DNA from: Domibacillus antri
GTDB taxonomy: Bacteria; Bacillota; Bacilli; Bacillales; Domibacillaceae
Direction: 5' to 3'
Assembly: GCF_001936625.1 (NCBI RefSeq)
Contig: NZ_MSDU01000003.1
Coordinates: 62,001 to 126,000, forward strand
DNA length: 64,000 bases
Part shown: in pieces, positions 31,898 through 41,918 of the stretch
Layout of the letters: every line of letters begins with the position of its first letter
Numbering within the stretch: the first letter of the stretch is position 1
The notes under the pieces: generated by a model
The model's input: the letters and a program-made list of their open reading frames with translations, nothing else
Database searches by the model: none
What the model was told of the DNA's origin: nothing
Program-made: the position numbers and the translations under genes

Positions 31898-32500
31898 TTA
31901 CTTTTCTTTGTTTGTCACTTCGTTGCGCGTAACGATATGATCTACAAGACCATATTCTTTCGCACGTTCGGCAGTCATGAAATTGTCGCGGTCTGTATCG
32001 CGCGCGATGACTTCAAGAGGCTGGCCTGTACGCTCAGACAAAATGCCGTTTAATTTTTCACGAAGGAACAAAATGCGTTTGGCCGCAATTTCGATTTCCG
32101 TCGCCTGCCCTTGCGCCCCGCCAAGCGGCTGATGAATCATCACTTCACTGTTTGGAAGCGCATAGCGTTTTCCTTTTGTACCAGCCGCAAGCAAGAATGC
32201 ACCCATAGATGCCGCCATTCCGATGCAGATCGTCTGTACATCCGGTTTAATGAACTGCATTGTATCATAAATTGCCATACCGGCTGTAATGCTGCCGCCC
32301 GGGCTGTTTATGTAGATGGAAATATCTTTTTCAGGATTTTCCGCTTCCAGGAAAAGAAGCTGCGCGACAATCGAGTTTGCCACGTTATCATCAATTCCGC
32401 TGCCAAGCATGATGATACGGTCTTTCAAAAGACGGGAGTAAATGTCATACGCACGTTCGCCACGGTTTGTTTGCTCAATAACTGTAGGAATTAAATTCAT
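31898..32500 (-). CDS. clpP: ATP-dependent Clp protease proteolytic subunit
   Basis: 200 residues. The Ser-His-Asp triad is visible: S98 (G-M-A-A-S-M-G), H123 (V-M-I-H-Q-P-L-G-G) and D172 (D-T-D-R-D-N-F). It forms the tetradecameric barrel that works with ClpC, ClpX and ClpE, and with ClpX it degrades tmRNA-tagged peptides. Monocistronic, with a CtsR box over the promoter. Confidence 0.97.
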   Translation of the reverse strand: MNLIPTVIEQTNRGERAYDIYSRLLKDRIIMLGSGIDDNVANSIVAQLLFLEAENPEKDISIYINSPGGSITAGMAIYDTMQFIKPDVQTICIGMAASMGAFLLAAGTKGKRYALPNSEVMIHQPLGGAQGQATEIEIAAKRILFLREKLNGILSERTGQPLEVIARDTDRDNFMTAERAKEYGLVDHIVTRNEVTNKEK

Positions 32501-32537
32501 GAATGTTCCTCCTTATTAATTGCTGTTCTGTTTAACC

Positions 32538-32567
32538 ATCATACAATTCAAGGTCAATGAAGGTCAA
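32538..32567 (-). promoter_or_regulatory. clpP promoter with CtsR operator
   Basis: TTGACC (32562-32567) and TATGAT (32538-32543) are 18 bp apart on the minus strand. On the plus strand AGGTCAA-TGA-AGGTCAA (32551-32567) matches the CtsR heptad repeat and covers the -35 box, so heat-shock regulation by CtsR is expected. Confidence 0.85.
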
Positions 32568-32666
32568 ACGTTATGCTTTTCTATGTGTACGTTTTCTTCT
32601 TTCCCCCGGCAAATTCCTGCTAATCAACAATGATTTTCTGTTTGTGAACGTTTTTTCAATTAATAG

Positions 32667-32695
32667 TTGCATTTTTATCGCTTATCCTCTATAAT
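32667..32695 (+). promoter_or_regulatory. Promoter of the tRNA-Arg gene
   Basis: TTGCAT (32667-32672) and TATAAT (32690-32695) with 17 bp between them, 19 bp before the tRNA 5' end. Confidence 0.75.
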
Positions 32696-32714
32696 TTTGA
32701 AATGTACTCTTCAT

Positions 32715-32786
32715 GCCCTCGTGGTGCAACGGATAGCACGTAAGATTCCGGTTCTTGAGATGTGGGTTCGATTCCTGCCGAGGGCG
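32715..32786 (+). tRNA. tRNA-Arg (anticodon CCG)
   Basis: 72 nt. Acceptor GCCCTCG pairs with CGAGGGC; the anticodon stem TAAGA/TCTTG holds the loop TTCCGGT, giving anticodon CCG for CGG codons. The GTGGGTTCGATTCCTGC T arm is normal. The CCA end is not encoded. The same place, between clpP and yvc genes, holds a tRNA-Arg in B. subtilis. Confidence 0.93.
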
Positions 32787-32816
32787 TTTATACAATTCGA
32801 TATGAAATGATAAAAA

Positions 32817-32852
32817 AACTCCAAAGCCTTTACAATAAGGTTTTGGAGTTTT
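32817..32852. terminator. Bidirectional terminator after tRNA-Arg
   Basis: AAACTCCAAAGCCTT/AAGGTTTTGGAGTTT arms with a 6-nt loop and T-runs on both sides. It also lies downstream of the minus-strand XRE gene. Confidence 0.85.
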
Positions 32853-32958
32853 TTTATTTTGTCCCGAATGCCATAAATAACAGCAAATATTTCCCCTAAA
32901 CTCCCCCAGCCGAATAATTCCTTCTATTCTTTCACTTCTAATAAACAAATATCACAAT

Positions 32959-33213
32959 TTATTCTTTATCCACAATTTTCAACTGCATATCCATTGCATT
33001 TAATATTTTTACAATAGTCTTTAAAGTAGGATTCCCTCCCATTGCTTCTAATCGCCCAACAGCAGCTTGATCCAATCCGGCCTTTTTTGCCAGATCTTCT
33101 TGGGTAATTCTTCGTCTCTTTCTTTCATTGGTTAGTGTTTGGATAAATAGTGTTTCCTCTTTTGAAAATTTCTGACCCGCTGAACGTTCCCACCCTTTAT
33201 CTTTTAACCCCAT
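32959..33213 (-). CDS. XRE-family helix-turn-helix regulator
   Basis: 84 residues. The HTH spans about 35-75: I-T-Q-E-D-L-A-K-K-A-G-L-D-Q-A-A-V-G-R-L-E, followed by P-T-L-K-T-I-V-K-I-L-N-A-M. The size and the M-Q-L-K-I-V end are like HigA/antitoxin-type XRE proteins. Its start overlaps the stop of the 46-residue frame 33204-33344 by 10 bp, suggesting coupled translation. The pair lies downstream of a c-di-GMP riboswitch. Whether it is an antitoxin is not shown. Confidence 0.75.
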   Translation of the reverse strand: MGLKDKGWERSAGQKFSKEETLFIQTLTNERKRRRITQEDLAKKAGLDQAAVGRLEAMGGNPTLKTIVKILNAMDMQLKIVDKE

Positions 33214-33344
33214 CTTTTCATTCTCTTTCCTGGGTTACTACCAACCTTGGTGTCATAAACACCATCTTTATTAAGCGATTTAAAGTTATTGATTCCAATC
33301 CACTTTAACGTCGTCCAAATTTCTTTCATAGAATAGAGCTGCAT
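33204..33344 (-). CDS. 46-residue ORF under a c-di-GMP riboswitch
   Basis: ATG at 33344 behind a GGGGGAAC ribosome binding site; stop TAA at 33204 inside the XRE start region. The product is basic at its end (G-K-R-M-K-R-W-G) with several Trp (I-W-T-T-L-K-W-I). I do not recognise it. It might be a small toxin-like partner of the XRE protein, a truncated gene or a leader peptide. Confidence 0.5.
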   Translation of the reverse strand: MQLYSMKEIWTTLKWIGINNFKSLNKDGVYDTKVGSNPGKRMKRWG

Positions 33345-33365
33345 AAAGTGTTCCCCCTGTTAAAA

Positions 33366-33473
33366 ATTGTACGGAAATCGTATTCGACAACTGGCTGACT
33401 TAACATGTTTCCATGCCTTAGTCCCTATAGCTTTACGTCACCATCTTTCAATGGCTTTGTCTTTTCGTACAAT
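33366..33473 (-). promoter_or_regulatory. Cyclic-di-GMP-I (GEMM) riboswitch
   Basis: On the minus strand the core reads GACAAAGCCATTGAAAGATG, then GTGACGTAAAGCTATAGGGA, CTAAGG, and closes with GTCAGCCAGTTGTC. This matches the GEMM-I layout: a P1 stem (GACAA/TTGTC, covarying with the usual GGCAA/TTGCC), P2 CCAT/ATGG capped by a GAAA-containing loop, the GACGNAAAGC joint, and the tetraloop receptor near CAGCC. An extra 8-bp ATTGTACG/CGTACAAT helix (33466-33473 with 33366-33373) encloses it. A TATAAT box lies just upstream (33489-33494). The ORF at 33344 starts 22 bp downstream. Confidence 0.75.
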
Positions 33474-33625
33474 AATTGGGTACATCCCATTATAAACCCT
33501 GTAATCTATTCCATTACATTTATTTTTTGGACAAATTATTACAAAAAGCCGTCATATCAATATAAGCAAAACATTTCATAACTTTTCTATTTGTAAATTA
33601 GACTGCCCCAGCTCGCAAAAGAACC

Positions 33626-33667
33626 CTTCGGTACCGTATCACGGCGGGAATTTTCACTTTACCGAAG
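33626..33667. other. Structured non-coding element, unassigned
   Basis: Perfect 8-bp arms CTTCGGTA/TACCGAAG enclose a second CCGT/ACGG hairpin. There is no gene in 33500-33870. On the minus strand the element has weak similarity to the first part of an FMN riboswitch (TCTTCGG, GTGAAAATTCCC, later GCGAGC), but the rest of that motif is not seen. It may be a relic or an unknown RNA. Confidence 0.35.
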
Positions 33668-33875
33668 ACACTTTAAAAAACTGGATAAAAATATGTAAAA
33701 CTGTAAATAATACATTTTATCAAAAAAAGATTTTAAGCCGGCCGCTTAGTACATGAGCCTATTTCACCCGAAATAAATCAGAACATTTTTAGTAAAGGAA
33801 TATTGCGATTCATTTGTAATAAAGTGAAGAAAAGATCAAATGATCATAAACAGGTGGCAAGGTGGTTTCTAAATT

Positions 33876-34436
33876 ATGAGGCAATTTGTAGATGAAGCTT
33901 TTTTTGTTCACAATATGAAAAACGAATTAAAGCCTATTGTATCTGATAAGCAAGAAGTGGTCTTCGTTTGTATAGGTTCAGACCGATCTTCAGGTGACAG
34001 CTACGGCCCGTTTGTCGGATTAAGACTAAAAAAAACGTTTACCCTCAGAAAATATACTCATGTCTCGGTTTATGGCTGTTTGGATCACCCTGTTCACGCT
34101 AAAAATTTAGCAGAGACTGCTCAATTAATCCAGCAAAATCATAGAGATCCAACCGTTATTGCCATCGATTCCTGCCTTGGCTCTTCCAAACATATAGGAA
34201 CCATTCATCTCGAAAAAGGACCAATGAAACCAGGATCAGGGGTTCAAAAAGACCTGCCGCCTATCGGAGATTACAGCATTTCAGGTATAGTCAATGCGGG
34301 AGGATTTCTTCCTCTGCAAGTTCTTCAGTGCACACGCCTTTCACTGGTTTACAAAATGGCCAATAAAACCGCTGATTTTATTACGAGAGCCCTTTTTGAA
34401 TTGGAATACGAAAAAAAGAAAAAACAAGTCTTGTGA
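33876..34436 (+). CDS. yyaC: YyaC family spore protein (DUF1256)
   Basis: 186 residues. V-V-F-V-C-I-G-S-D-R-S-S-G-D-S-Y-G-P-F-V-G, Y-G-x-L-D-H-P-V-H-A and A-I-D-S-C-L-G are the hallmarks of YyaC, a relative of germination protease GPR found in spore formers. Its role in sporulation or germination is not well defined. Start ATG 33876 with AAGGTGG upstream. Its presence indicates an endospore-forming host. Confidence 0.88.
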   Translation: MRQFVDEAFFVHNMKNELKPIVSDKQEVVFVCIGSDRSSGDSYGPFVGLRLKKTFTLRKYTHVSVYGCLDHPVHAKNLAETAQLIQQNHRDPTVIAIDSCLGSSKHIGTIHLEKGPMKPGSGVQKDLPPIGDYSISGIVNAGGFLPLQVLQCTRLSLVYKMANKTADFITRALFELEYEKKKKQVL

Positions 34437-34537
34437 TACTTTTCTTGTGATTTTCCAGCCACTTAACACTTTTGTGCGCCGTTTATTTAACGCTTTTTCG
34501 ATGCGGATCGTACGCATGAACGGTTTCTTGTTCTTTT

Positions 34538-34562
34538 GGCCGGATTATCAATGAATCCGGCC
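34538..34562 (+). terminator. Hairpin after yyaC
   Basis: Perfect 9-bp arms GGCCGGATT/AATCCGGCC with a 7-nt loop, about 100 bp after the yyaC stop; the T-run is short (TTCAT). No gene is seen from 34437 to 34681. Confidence 0.5.
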
Positions 34563-34681
34563 TTCATATTGACAAATCGGGCTAAATGGGGCGTGATCCG
34601 GTCTTCCACCCGCTGTTATGGGTCAGCCCCATATGCACCATCCCCTTACTGAATGGGTTTTTATACTGAAACACAAAAAAT

Positions 34682-34715
34682 CCGAACAGGCGACTTTTTA
34701 ACAGCCCCTATTCGG
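34682..34715 (-). terminator. Terminator of the yvcI-rapZ-yvcK-whiA-crh operon
   Basis: CCGAATAGG/CCTGTTCGG arms (one G-U) on the minus strand followed by ATTTTTTGTGTTT, 24 bp after the crh stop. Confidence 0.75.
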
Positions 34716-34738
34716 CTAATGGTTCATTCCAAGCTTTC

Positions 34739-35002
34739 TTATACCCACTCTTCCCGCTCTACAAGTTCCGCCAGTGTTTCAACAGCTTCTTCTGCATCGC
34801 GTCCTTCCGCACTGATGATCACGTCTGTGCCGCGTCCGAGCGCAAGGCTCATGATCCCCATAATGCTTTTCGCATTAATTTTTTTGCCTTCCTTCTCAAG
34901 AAAAATCTCGGCGTTAAATCGGTTCGCTTCCTGTACAAATAAGGCAGCCGGTCTTGCCTGCAGTCCTGATTTTAACTGGACGTTTACTGTTTTTTCAACC
35001 AC
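34739..35002 (-). CDS. crh: Catabolite repression HPr-like protein Crh
   Basis: 87 residues from a GTG at 35002, chosen because AAGGAAG lies 8 bp upstream and it gives the family length; a longer frame runs into whiA. Conserved K-S-G-L-Q-A-R-P-A-A-L-F-V-Q-E-A-N and the regulatory S-I-M-G region (Ser46 equivalent) are present. HPr has His at position 15; here the residue after L-Q-A is Arg and then Pro, so the PTS phosphorylation site is missing, as in Crh. Phosphorylated by HPr kinase (hprK in this window) it acts with CcpA. Confidence 0.93.
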   Translation of the reverse strand: MVEKTVNVQLKSGLQARPAALFVQEANRFNAEIFLEKEGKKINAKSIMGIMSLALGRGTDVIISAEGRDAEEAVETLAELVEREEWV

Positions 35003-35018
35003 TTCATTCACTTCCTTT

Positions 35019-35975
35019 TTATTTTTTCGCCGACGCAAGTTCTCCGGCTCGAATTTTATCCGCAATTTCATCTATTTTACGCAGGCGATGATTAATGCCT
35101 GATTTACTGATCGCCGCGCCAGATACCATTTCTCCAAGCTCTTTTAACGTGACATCCTGATGAAGGACACGCAGTTCTGCGATTTCACGGAGCCGGTCCG
35201 GCAGTACACCTAGTCCGACGGTTTCGTCAATAAACTTTATATTTTCGACCTGACGCAATGCCGCGCCGATCGTTTTATTCAAATTTGCTGTTTCGCAATT
35301 CACAAGACGGTTGACGGAATTGCGCATATCACGAACGATCCGCACGTCTTCAAAGCGCATTAAAGCACTGTGCGCCCCGACAATACTGAAAAAATCCGAA
35401 ATTTTTTCCGCTTCTTTCAAATACGTGATAAAACCTTTTTTCCGCTCAAGCGGTTTCGCATTCAGATGAAACGTATTCATCAATTCACAAAGCGCTTCAT
35501 TATGCTCCTGGTAAAGAGAAAAGACTTCAAGGTGATAGGATGACGTTTCCGGGTTGTTAACGGAACCCCCCGCTAAAAATGCACCGCGTAAATAGGCGCG
35601 GCGGCAGCAGTCTTTCTTAATGAGCTTTTCGGAAATGTGATGAACGAACGAAAAGCCATCTTCAATAATCGCCAGGTCATCCAGTATTTCCTTCGCTTCA
35701 TCTTTCAGCCGGACAATGTACACGTTATTTTTTTTCAGCCGCATTTTTTTGCGGACAAGAAGTTCTACTCCCGCTTCATAATTTCGTTTTATTAACACGT
35801 AAATACGCCGGGCAATCGCGGCATTTTCCGTTTGAATGTTGACGACAAGCTGTCTGTTTGAAAATGACAGGGAGCCGTTCATGCGGATGAGTGCGGAAAG
35901 TTCCGCTTTTGCACAGCATCCGCTTGTTTCAATGGTGGTCAGTTCTTTTTTTGTTTCAGATGCAAAAGACAACAT
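35019..35975 (-). CDS. whiA: DNA-binding protein WhiA
   Basis: 318 residues. An N-terminal LAGLIDADG-like homing-endonuclease fold without catalytic use ([17 protein letters not shown] near 120) and a C-terminal HTH ([21 protein letters not shown]). In Bacillus it influences cell division and chromosome segregation. The start ATG at 35975 follows AGAGGAG; GTG codons just before it are alternatives. Confidence 0.95.
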   Translation of the reverse strand: MLSFASETKKELTTIETSGCCAKAELSALIRMNGSLSFSNRQLVVNIQTENAAIARRIYVLIKRNYEAGVELLVRKKMRLKKNNVYIVRLKDEAKEILDDLAIIEDGFSFVHHISEKLIKKDCCRRAYLRGAFLAGGSVNNPETSSYHLEVFSLYQEHNEALCELMNTFHLNAKPLERKKGFITYLKEAEKISDFFSIVGAHSALMRFEDVRIVRDMRNSVNRLVNCETANLNKTIGAALRQVENIKFIDETVGLGVLPDRLREIAELRVLHQDVTLKELGEMVSGAAISKSGINHRLRKIDEIADKIRAGELASAKK

Positions 35976-35999
35976 CACCACTCCTCTCGTGATGTCCGC

Positions 36000-36962
36000 T
36001 TACCGTTTCGGGATGAGGCGCACTAATATTTCGGCTACTTTTGCTGTATCATGCCGGATGATACAGTCATCATATGTGACGATATCATCGAAAATGGCAT
36101 CCAGCCCCATTGATTGCAGGTTCTCGACATCATACACAACCGGTTTCGCTCTTTCTTCTTTATATCGCTCCTGGATGACGGCAGGGATCGGTTCTTTATT
36201 GACCAGAATGGTATCTATAAACGAACATTTCATATGATCATAAATCGCGCCGACATGGTCTGAGGCTGTAAAATCAAGCGTTTCACCCGCCTGCGTCATC
36301 AAATTGCAAATGTATACCTTTTTCGCTTTCGCCGCACATACTTCTTCACCGATTCCCGGTACTAATAAATTGGGTAAAATACTTGTGTATAAACTCCCAG
36401 GGCCAAGGATAATCATATCTGCTTCACGAATGGATCGAATGGTTTCTGGAAGCGGTTCAATTTTCTCCGGTGTTAAAAATACACGATTGATTTTTTTCCC
36501 TGAGTACGGAATTTTCGATTCGCCGGATACAACAGACCCATCCTCCATTTCCGCATGAAGAACAACACTTTGATTCGCGGCTGGCAGCACTTTACCGCGC
36601 ACGTTTAATACGCGGCTCATTTCCTGAATCGCATGCCCGAAGTCACCGGTAATAGATGACAGCGCCGCAATCATCAAATTGCCAAGCGCATGGCCGGACA
36701 ATTCATTTTTGGTTGAAAATCGATGCTGAAAAAGAGATTCGACAAGCGGTTCGACGTCTGATAGTGCCGCGAGAACGTTGCGGATATCACCTGGCGGCGG
36801 AATATTCAGTTCATCGCGCAACCGTCCGGAGCTGCCGCCGTCATCTGCGACTGTGACAATGGCTGACAAATCGATTGGATGACGCTTCAGTCCCCGGAGT
36901 AAAACAGATAGCCCGGTGCCGCCGCCGATAATGACGACTTTTGGCTGCGCCGCTTTGGTCAT
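36000..36962 (-). CDS. yvcK: YvcK/MgfK, gluconeogenesis and cell-shape factor
   Basis: 320 residues. A CofD-like UPF0052 fold: [17 protein letters not shown] at the N-terminus, then [10 protein letters not shown] and G-D-I-R-N-V-L. The protein binds UDP-sugars and is needed for normal morphology on gluconeogenic carbon in B. subtilis. The start overlaps the rapZ stop by 4 bp. Confidence 0.95.
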   Translation of the reverse strand: MTKAAQPKVVIIGGGTGLSVLLRGLKRHPIDLSAIVTVADDGGSSGRLRDELNIPPPGDIRNVLAALSDVEPLVESLFQHRFSTKNELSGHALGNLMIAALSSITGDFGHAIQEMSRVLNVRGKVLPAANQSVVLHAEMEDGSVVSGESKIPYSGKKINRVFLTPEKIEPLPETIRSIREADMIILGPGSLYTSILPNLLVPGIGEEVCAAKAKKVYICNLMTQAGETLDFTASDHVGAIYDHMKCSFIDTILVNKEPIPAVIQERYKEERAKPVVYDVENLQSMGLDAIFDDIVTYDDCIIRHDTAKVAEILVRLIPKR

Positions 36963-37849
36963 GATTTTGAAGCCTTCCGTTTATCAATATCACGGTGTGT
37001 AACACGGGTTTTATAGTCATCCGCAAAAAAGTTCGCCAAGTATTCAGATAAAGCTACAGAACGATGCTGTCCGCCTGTGCAGCCGATCGCAATGACAAGC
37101 TGCGATTTCCCTTCCATCTTATAATGCGGCATCATAAAGGTAAGAAGATCCGTCACTTTTTCAAGAAACTTTTGCGTATCATTCCATTTCATCACATATT
37201 CTGCGACATCCGCTTCAAGCCCTGTCCGCGGTCTCATATGTTCGATGTAATGCGGATTCGGCAAAAAGCGGACATCAAAGACGAGATCTGCATCGATCGG
37301 CAATCCGTGTTTAAAGCCAAATGACATCACATTTACCGTAAAGGATGCTTGTTTATCCGGTGAAAATTCACGCATAATCGTTTCACGCAAATCTTTCGGT
37401 TTCATTTTTGACGTATTTAAAATCATGTATGCACGGCCTCGCAAATCATTTAACAGTTCGCGCTCCTGATGAATGCCATCAAGCGGACGATCATCACGCG
37501 ACAACGGATGCGTCCGGCGTGTTTCTTTATAACGGCGGACAAGCACTTCGTCTTCCGCATCTAAAAAAAGCACTTTTGGCGCTGTATTCAACGTGTCAGC
37601 AGCTTCGTCAAGCGCCGACGATAAATGATCAAAAAATTCACGCCCGCGCATATCCATGACGATCGCCACTTTTTTCAGCTTTTGCCCGGAATCTTTCATT
37701 AAAGCTAAAAAAGGCTGGAGCAGCGTCGGCGGTAAATTATCCATGCAATAAAAGCCTAAATCTTCAAAGCTTTGCACAGCAACCGTTTTTCCGGCGCCTG
37801 ACATCCCCGTAATGATGACAAGCTGTACATCATTATTCGCCATCGTCAT
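36959..37849 (-). CDS. rapZ: RNase adapter RapZ / nucleotide-binding YvcJ
   Basis: 296 residues. Walker A G-M-S-G-A-G-K-T (about 14-21), Walker-B-like V-V-M-D-M-R-G and the conserved C-terminal [10 protein letters not shown]. In B. subtilis YvcJ hydrolyses GTP and affects competence; the E. coli homologue controls GlmZ decay. Between yvcI (15-bp gap) and yvcK (4-bp overlap). Confidence 0.95.
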   Translation of the reverse strand: MTMANNDVQLVIITGMSGAGKTVAVQSFEDLGFYCMDNLPPTLLQPFLALMKDSGQKLKKVAIVMDMRGREFFDHLSSALDEAADTLNTAPKVLFLDAEDEVLVRRYKETRRTHPLSRDDRPLDGIHQERELLNDLRGRAYMILNTSKMKPKDLRETIMREFSPDKQASFTVNVMSFGFKHGLPIDADLVFDVRFLPNPHYIEHMRPRTGLEADVAEYVMKWNDTQKFLEKVTDLLTFMMPHYKMEGKSQLVIAIGCTGGQHRSVALSEYLANFFADDYKTRVTHRDIDKRKASKS

Positions 37850-37864
37850 TCCCCTCTCTTTTCA

Positions 37865-38323
37865 TTAACTCGGATCGAGCCGGTAAGAAATTAATTCAAA
37901 ATCAGGTGTGTATGTAAACGCACCATATAACAGGCCGGTTCCATGCACCATATATTCGAGCAAATGACGATCTCCTTCCGCCATTGGAAGTTCTTTTAAC
38001 TCTTCAATTGACTTCCACTGAAGAACTCCTTCTCTTGTTTCCGTCAATGGGCTGCCATCTGCCTGATCAGCAAAGAAGGTAAACATCATCCATTCGGACA
38101 ATACTTGATCCCCTTCTTTAATAATGAAGGTAAAAATGCCTTTTACATTTGGATTGCGCAAGTAGAGACCGGTTTCTTCACGAAATTCTCGAATCACCGC
38201 ATCGCGGACAGATTCACCCGGCTCCATTTTTCCTCCGGGGGCCACCCACCAGTTGCGGCGCGGCTTCTGCATTAAAAATACTTGATCGTCTTTCACAAGC
38301 ACACAATTTGTGACACGCTGCAC
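37865..38323 (-). CDS. yvcI: Nudix hydrolase YvcI
   Basis: 152 residues from a GTG at 38323, chosen for GGGGGTG upstream and the family-like start M-Q-R-V-T-N-C; an ATG at 38353 is an alternative. Full Nudix box from G-G-K-M-E-P-G-E through R-E-F-R-E-E-T-G-L (about 34-56). Likely hydrolyses a nucleoside diphosphate derivative; the substrate is not known. First gene of the yvcI-crh operon. Confidence 0.9.
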   Translation of the reverse strand: MQRVTNCVLVKDDQVFLMQKPRRNWWVAPGGKMEPGESVRDAVIREFREETGLYLRNPNVKGIFTFIIKEGDQVLSEWMMFTFFADQADGSPLTETREGVLQWKSIEELKELPMAEGDRHLLEYMVHGTGLLYGAFTYTPDFELISYRLDPS

Positions 38324-38444
38324 AAAAAACACCCCCAAAAAGTCGCCCAACATATATTTCCTTTATTATATATGTACGCAGAAAGAAGTTCAACGCTGCC
38401 GGGTGTGTTTTATTAGAAAAGCAGGAACGACGGTATAAGGATAA

Positions 38445-38500
38445 AAGCTAAGTTCGCGACCTCAATCGCCACACCTTTGTGACCCACATCCTGTGGGCCT
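38445..38500 (-). repeat. Interspersed repeat, copy 2
   Basis: On the minus strand: GGCCCACAGGATGTGGGTCA then CAAAGGTGTGGCGATTGAGG, the same layout as 20640-20692. In both places it sits just beside a terminator. Confidence 0.5.
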
Positions 38501-38507
38501 AAAAAAA

Positions 38508-38529
38508 GCGCCCGGCCATAGCCGGACGC
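38508..38529 (-). terminator. Terminator of trxB
   Basis: GCGTCCGGC/GCCGGGCGC arms with a TATG loop and seven T on the minus strand, about 90 bp after the trxB stop. Confidence 0.85.
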
Positions 38530-38619
38530 GGTGTACAAATCTGCAGGGGGGCAGTTTGATTACAAAACCATTGTACCACCCGCATATTTCAGATTGATTA
38601 CGAACAAGTAAAAAATGGA

Positions 38620-39591
<972 letters not shown>

Positions 39592-39673
39592 CTATAATAT
39601 ATACCCTGAAACGTATTTTTTAGTTTATACTTTTAATCCTACTTAATTTCACTAATTCCGTCTAATATTTTGC

Positions 39674-41185
39674 TCATAAAAGGTGCTCTCGGATAAATTT
39701 CGCGTATTTTTGCACGGTCGATACGGAGACGCCGTATTTATCCGCCACGCCGGACTGGCTGACCGTATCACTGCGAAGCTTTCGCCAAACATATTCGACC
39801 GCCGCCGCAAGACCAGCCGGCTTGGTCAGCTTCACTTTTTGATACTGAATCTCCAAAAAAATCGAAAACCAGATTAAAAAAAGACCTTCCTCTTCCTTTT
39901 TAAGCGGCCGGAAATGACGGTACAGCGTAAGCGCCGTTTCATGCGCAAGCCGTGTATTCATTTCCGCTAACAGCGCGCTGTCCACCGGCATGCCGAGCAC
40001 ATCGGCCATATAAATCTTCTCATGCGGCTGCAGATGATCGATATCACAAAAATCAGGATGGGTCATGACTTCTTTTTGATCAGCGGCAAGCGAAAGCAGA
40101 AAAATACCGAATAACCGTTCTTCATCGCGGCCGCCATTTAAATATCGGACAATGGCTTCTGGGTTCCGTTCAATGTCACTTTCCTCCAGAGTGCCATTCC
40201 ACGGTTCCAGACCTTCTTTTTCCGGATTGTCGCGGATCACTTTTTTCCAAGCCGAACGTGCTGTTTCAGGATGCCCGGTAAAATGAGCCGCATACGCGAG
40301 CCAGTAGTAAAAGCCAGCTTCCCCTTCAAACCCGTTTTTTTGAAGCTTTTTCAGCCACCGGTATGCTTCTTCATAGCGGCCAATAAGCGCAAATGTCGCC
40401 CCGATCTTAAACTGCTGATCGGGAATGAGCGGCTGAATTTTTGCCAGCTGATCCGCTAAATAATCGAGCGGCTCCTGCTTTTTTTCATAAAAATAAAACA
40501 CAATCTTATTGCAGAGGGCATGCAGATTGCCAGGGTTTTTCTCTAATACATCTTCAAGCACTTGATGCGCTTTCTCGGTCTGTCCGAGATAAAAATAAGC
40601 GAGCGCCAAATTATTATACGCCGCCCAAAAGTCCGGGTATTTCTTTACCGTTTCTTCGAGATGAGCAGCTGCTTTCGCAAAATGACCGCTTTCAAGTAAA
40701 TAACGGGACTCTTCCTGAAGCTCCATCATTTCATCCTGTTCGTACAAATCCTCAAAAGCCTCTTCGCTGTCCAGTGTAATTAAATCAAGCAAATCTTCCG
40801 CGTCTTCACTGTATTCGCCTTTTTCATTTAAATCCAAATATGCCTGCGCATGACGGAACGCCTCTTTAAACGATCCGAGGTGCGCGTAATTGTTTGCTAA
40901 AAAATAGTGGCACTTACTCATGTGCGGATCGAGATCATCCAGCACAAAATGAAGCAATCCATTTGATTGTTCATAATGACCGAGTTCTGTTTCCACAATA
41001 GCCAGCTGGCAGGCAATAATCGGTTCCAGCGGCTCCAGATCCATCGCCCGCGATAAGTATTTTTTCGCTTTTTGCAGTTCCCGTCTTTCGAGCGCCTTCA
41101 TTCCTTTTAAATAGTAAAACTCTCCTGTCGGAAAAAACGAGACAACGTTCCCTTTCTCTTTCCGGCTCCTTGAGTCATGTCCCAT
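39674..41185 (-). CDS. yvcD: TPR-repeat protein YvcD
   Basis: 503 residues with tandem TPR-like helical pairs: Y-L-K-G-M-K-A-L-E-R-R-E-L-Q-K-A-K-K-Y, A-A-Y-N-N-L-A-L-A-Y-F-Y-L-G-Q-T-E-K-A, and further ones to about 300. The last 35 residues (G-V-A-D-K-Y-G-V-S-V-S-T-V-Q-K-Y-A) look like a helix-turn-helix. A scaffold or regulator; function unknown. Confidence 0.85.
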   Translation of the reverse strand: MGHDSRSRKEKGNVVSFFPTGEFYYLKGMKALERRELQKAKKYLSRAMDLEPLEPIIACQLAIVETELGHYEQSNGLLHFVLDDLDPHMSKCHYFLANNYAHLGSFKEAFRHAQAYLDLNEKGEYSEDAEDLLDLITLDSEEAFEDLYEQDEMMELQEESRYLLESGHFAKAAAHLEETVKKYPDFWAAYNNLALAYFYLGQTEKAHQVLEDVLEKNPGNLHALCNKIVFYFYEKKQEPLDYLADQLAKIQPLIPDQQFKIGATFALIGRYEEAYRWLKKLQKNGFEGEAGFYYWLAYAAHFTGHPETARSAWKKVIRDNPEKEGLEPWNGTLEESDIERNPEAIVRYLNGGRDEERLFGIFLLSLAADQKEVMTHPDFCDIDHLQPHEKIYMADVLGMPVDSALLAEMNTRLAHETALTLYRHFRPLKKEEEGLFLIWFSIFLEIQYQKVKLTKPAGLAAAVEYVWRKLRSDTVSQSGVADKYGVSVSTVQKYAKFIREHLL

Positions 41186-41256
41186 GAAAATCCTCCGAAC
41201 GTTTGATGTTTAACTTGTGTATTATATCATAGGTGCTCATGGGAAGAATAGAGAGA

Positions 41257-41286
41257 AAAAGCCGGTCCGTCACAGGACCAGCTTTT
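41257..41286 (-). terminator. Terminator of the his operon
   Basis: 12-bp arms AAAAGCTGGTCC/GGACCGGCTTTT (one G-U) with a 6-nt loop, directly after hisI. T-rich on the minus strand. Confidence 0.8.
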
Positions 41287-41288
41287 AA

Positions 41289-41918
41289 TTATTCTTTTCC
41301 TTTTCCTTCATGGCGGCGTGCAAGTACAGAAAGCACGTCATCAAGCGCAAGGTCCTGCTCACGGAGCAGCACAAGCAAGTGGTACAGCAAATCCGCCGCT
41401 TCCCATTGCAGCTCTTCTTTATCACGGTTTTTTGCCGCAATAATGACTTCCGCTGCTTCTTCGCCAACCTTTTTCAAAATTTTATCGACGCCTTTATCAA
41501 ATAAATACGTTGTATAGGCACCTTCAGGACGTTTCTGTTCGCGATCTGCAATGACCTGCTCAAGCTGCTGCAAAATGGCGTATGGAAGCGCTCCGCTCTC
41601 TTCGCCATAAAAAGGAGCATCAAAACAGCTTGTTGTACCGCGGTGGCACGCCGGACCAGCCGGTTCCACTTTTACGGCAATCGCATCTTTATCGCAGTCA
41701 AACTGCATGGAAACGACTTTTTGCGTGTTGCCGCTTGTTGCTCCTTTATTCCAAAGCTCCTGTCGTGAACGGCTGTAAAACCATGTTTCGCCCGTTTCCA
41801 TTGTTTTTTCAAGCGATTCTTTATTCATATAGGCGAGCGTCAATACTTCATAAGTTGTCGCATCCTGTACAATAGCAGGCACAAGTCCTTTTTCATCAAA
41901 TTTTACTTCTTCCATCAT
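41289..41918 (-). CDS. hisI: Bifunctional PR-AMP cyclohydrolase / PR-ATP pyrophosphatase
   Basis: 209 residues: HisI domain (1-110) with W-N-K-G-A-T-S-G, the metal ligands D-C-D and C-H-R-G-T-T-S-C-F, fused to HisE (about 115-209) with [12 protein letters not shown]. It performs steps 2 and 3 of histidine synthesis. Overlaps the hisF stop by 4 bp; last gene of the operon. Confidence 0.96.
   Translation of the reverse strand: MMEEVKFDEKGLVPAIVQDATTYEVLTLAYMNKESLEKTMETGETWFYSRSRQELWNKGATSGNTQKVVSMQFDCDKDAIAVKVEPAGPACHRGTTSCFDAPFYGEESGALPYAILQQLEQVIADREQKRPEGAYTTYLFDKGVDKILKKVGEEAAEVIIAAKNRDKEELQWEAADLLYHLLVLLREQDLALDDVLSVLARRHEGKGKE

Noticed and set aside
32682-32948. 88-codon minus-strand frame across the tRNA-Arg gene
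   Set aside because: It is antisense to the tRNA and its terminator; the translation is the typical artefact of a tRNA gene read backwards.
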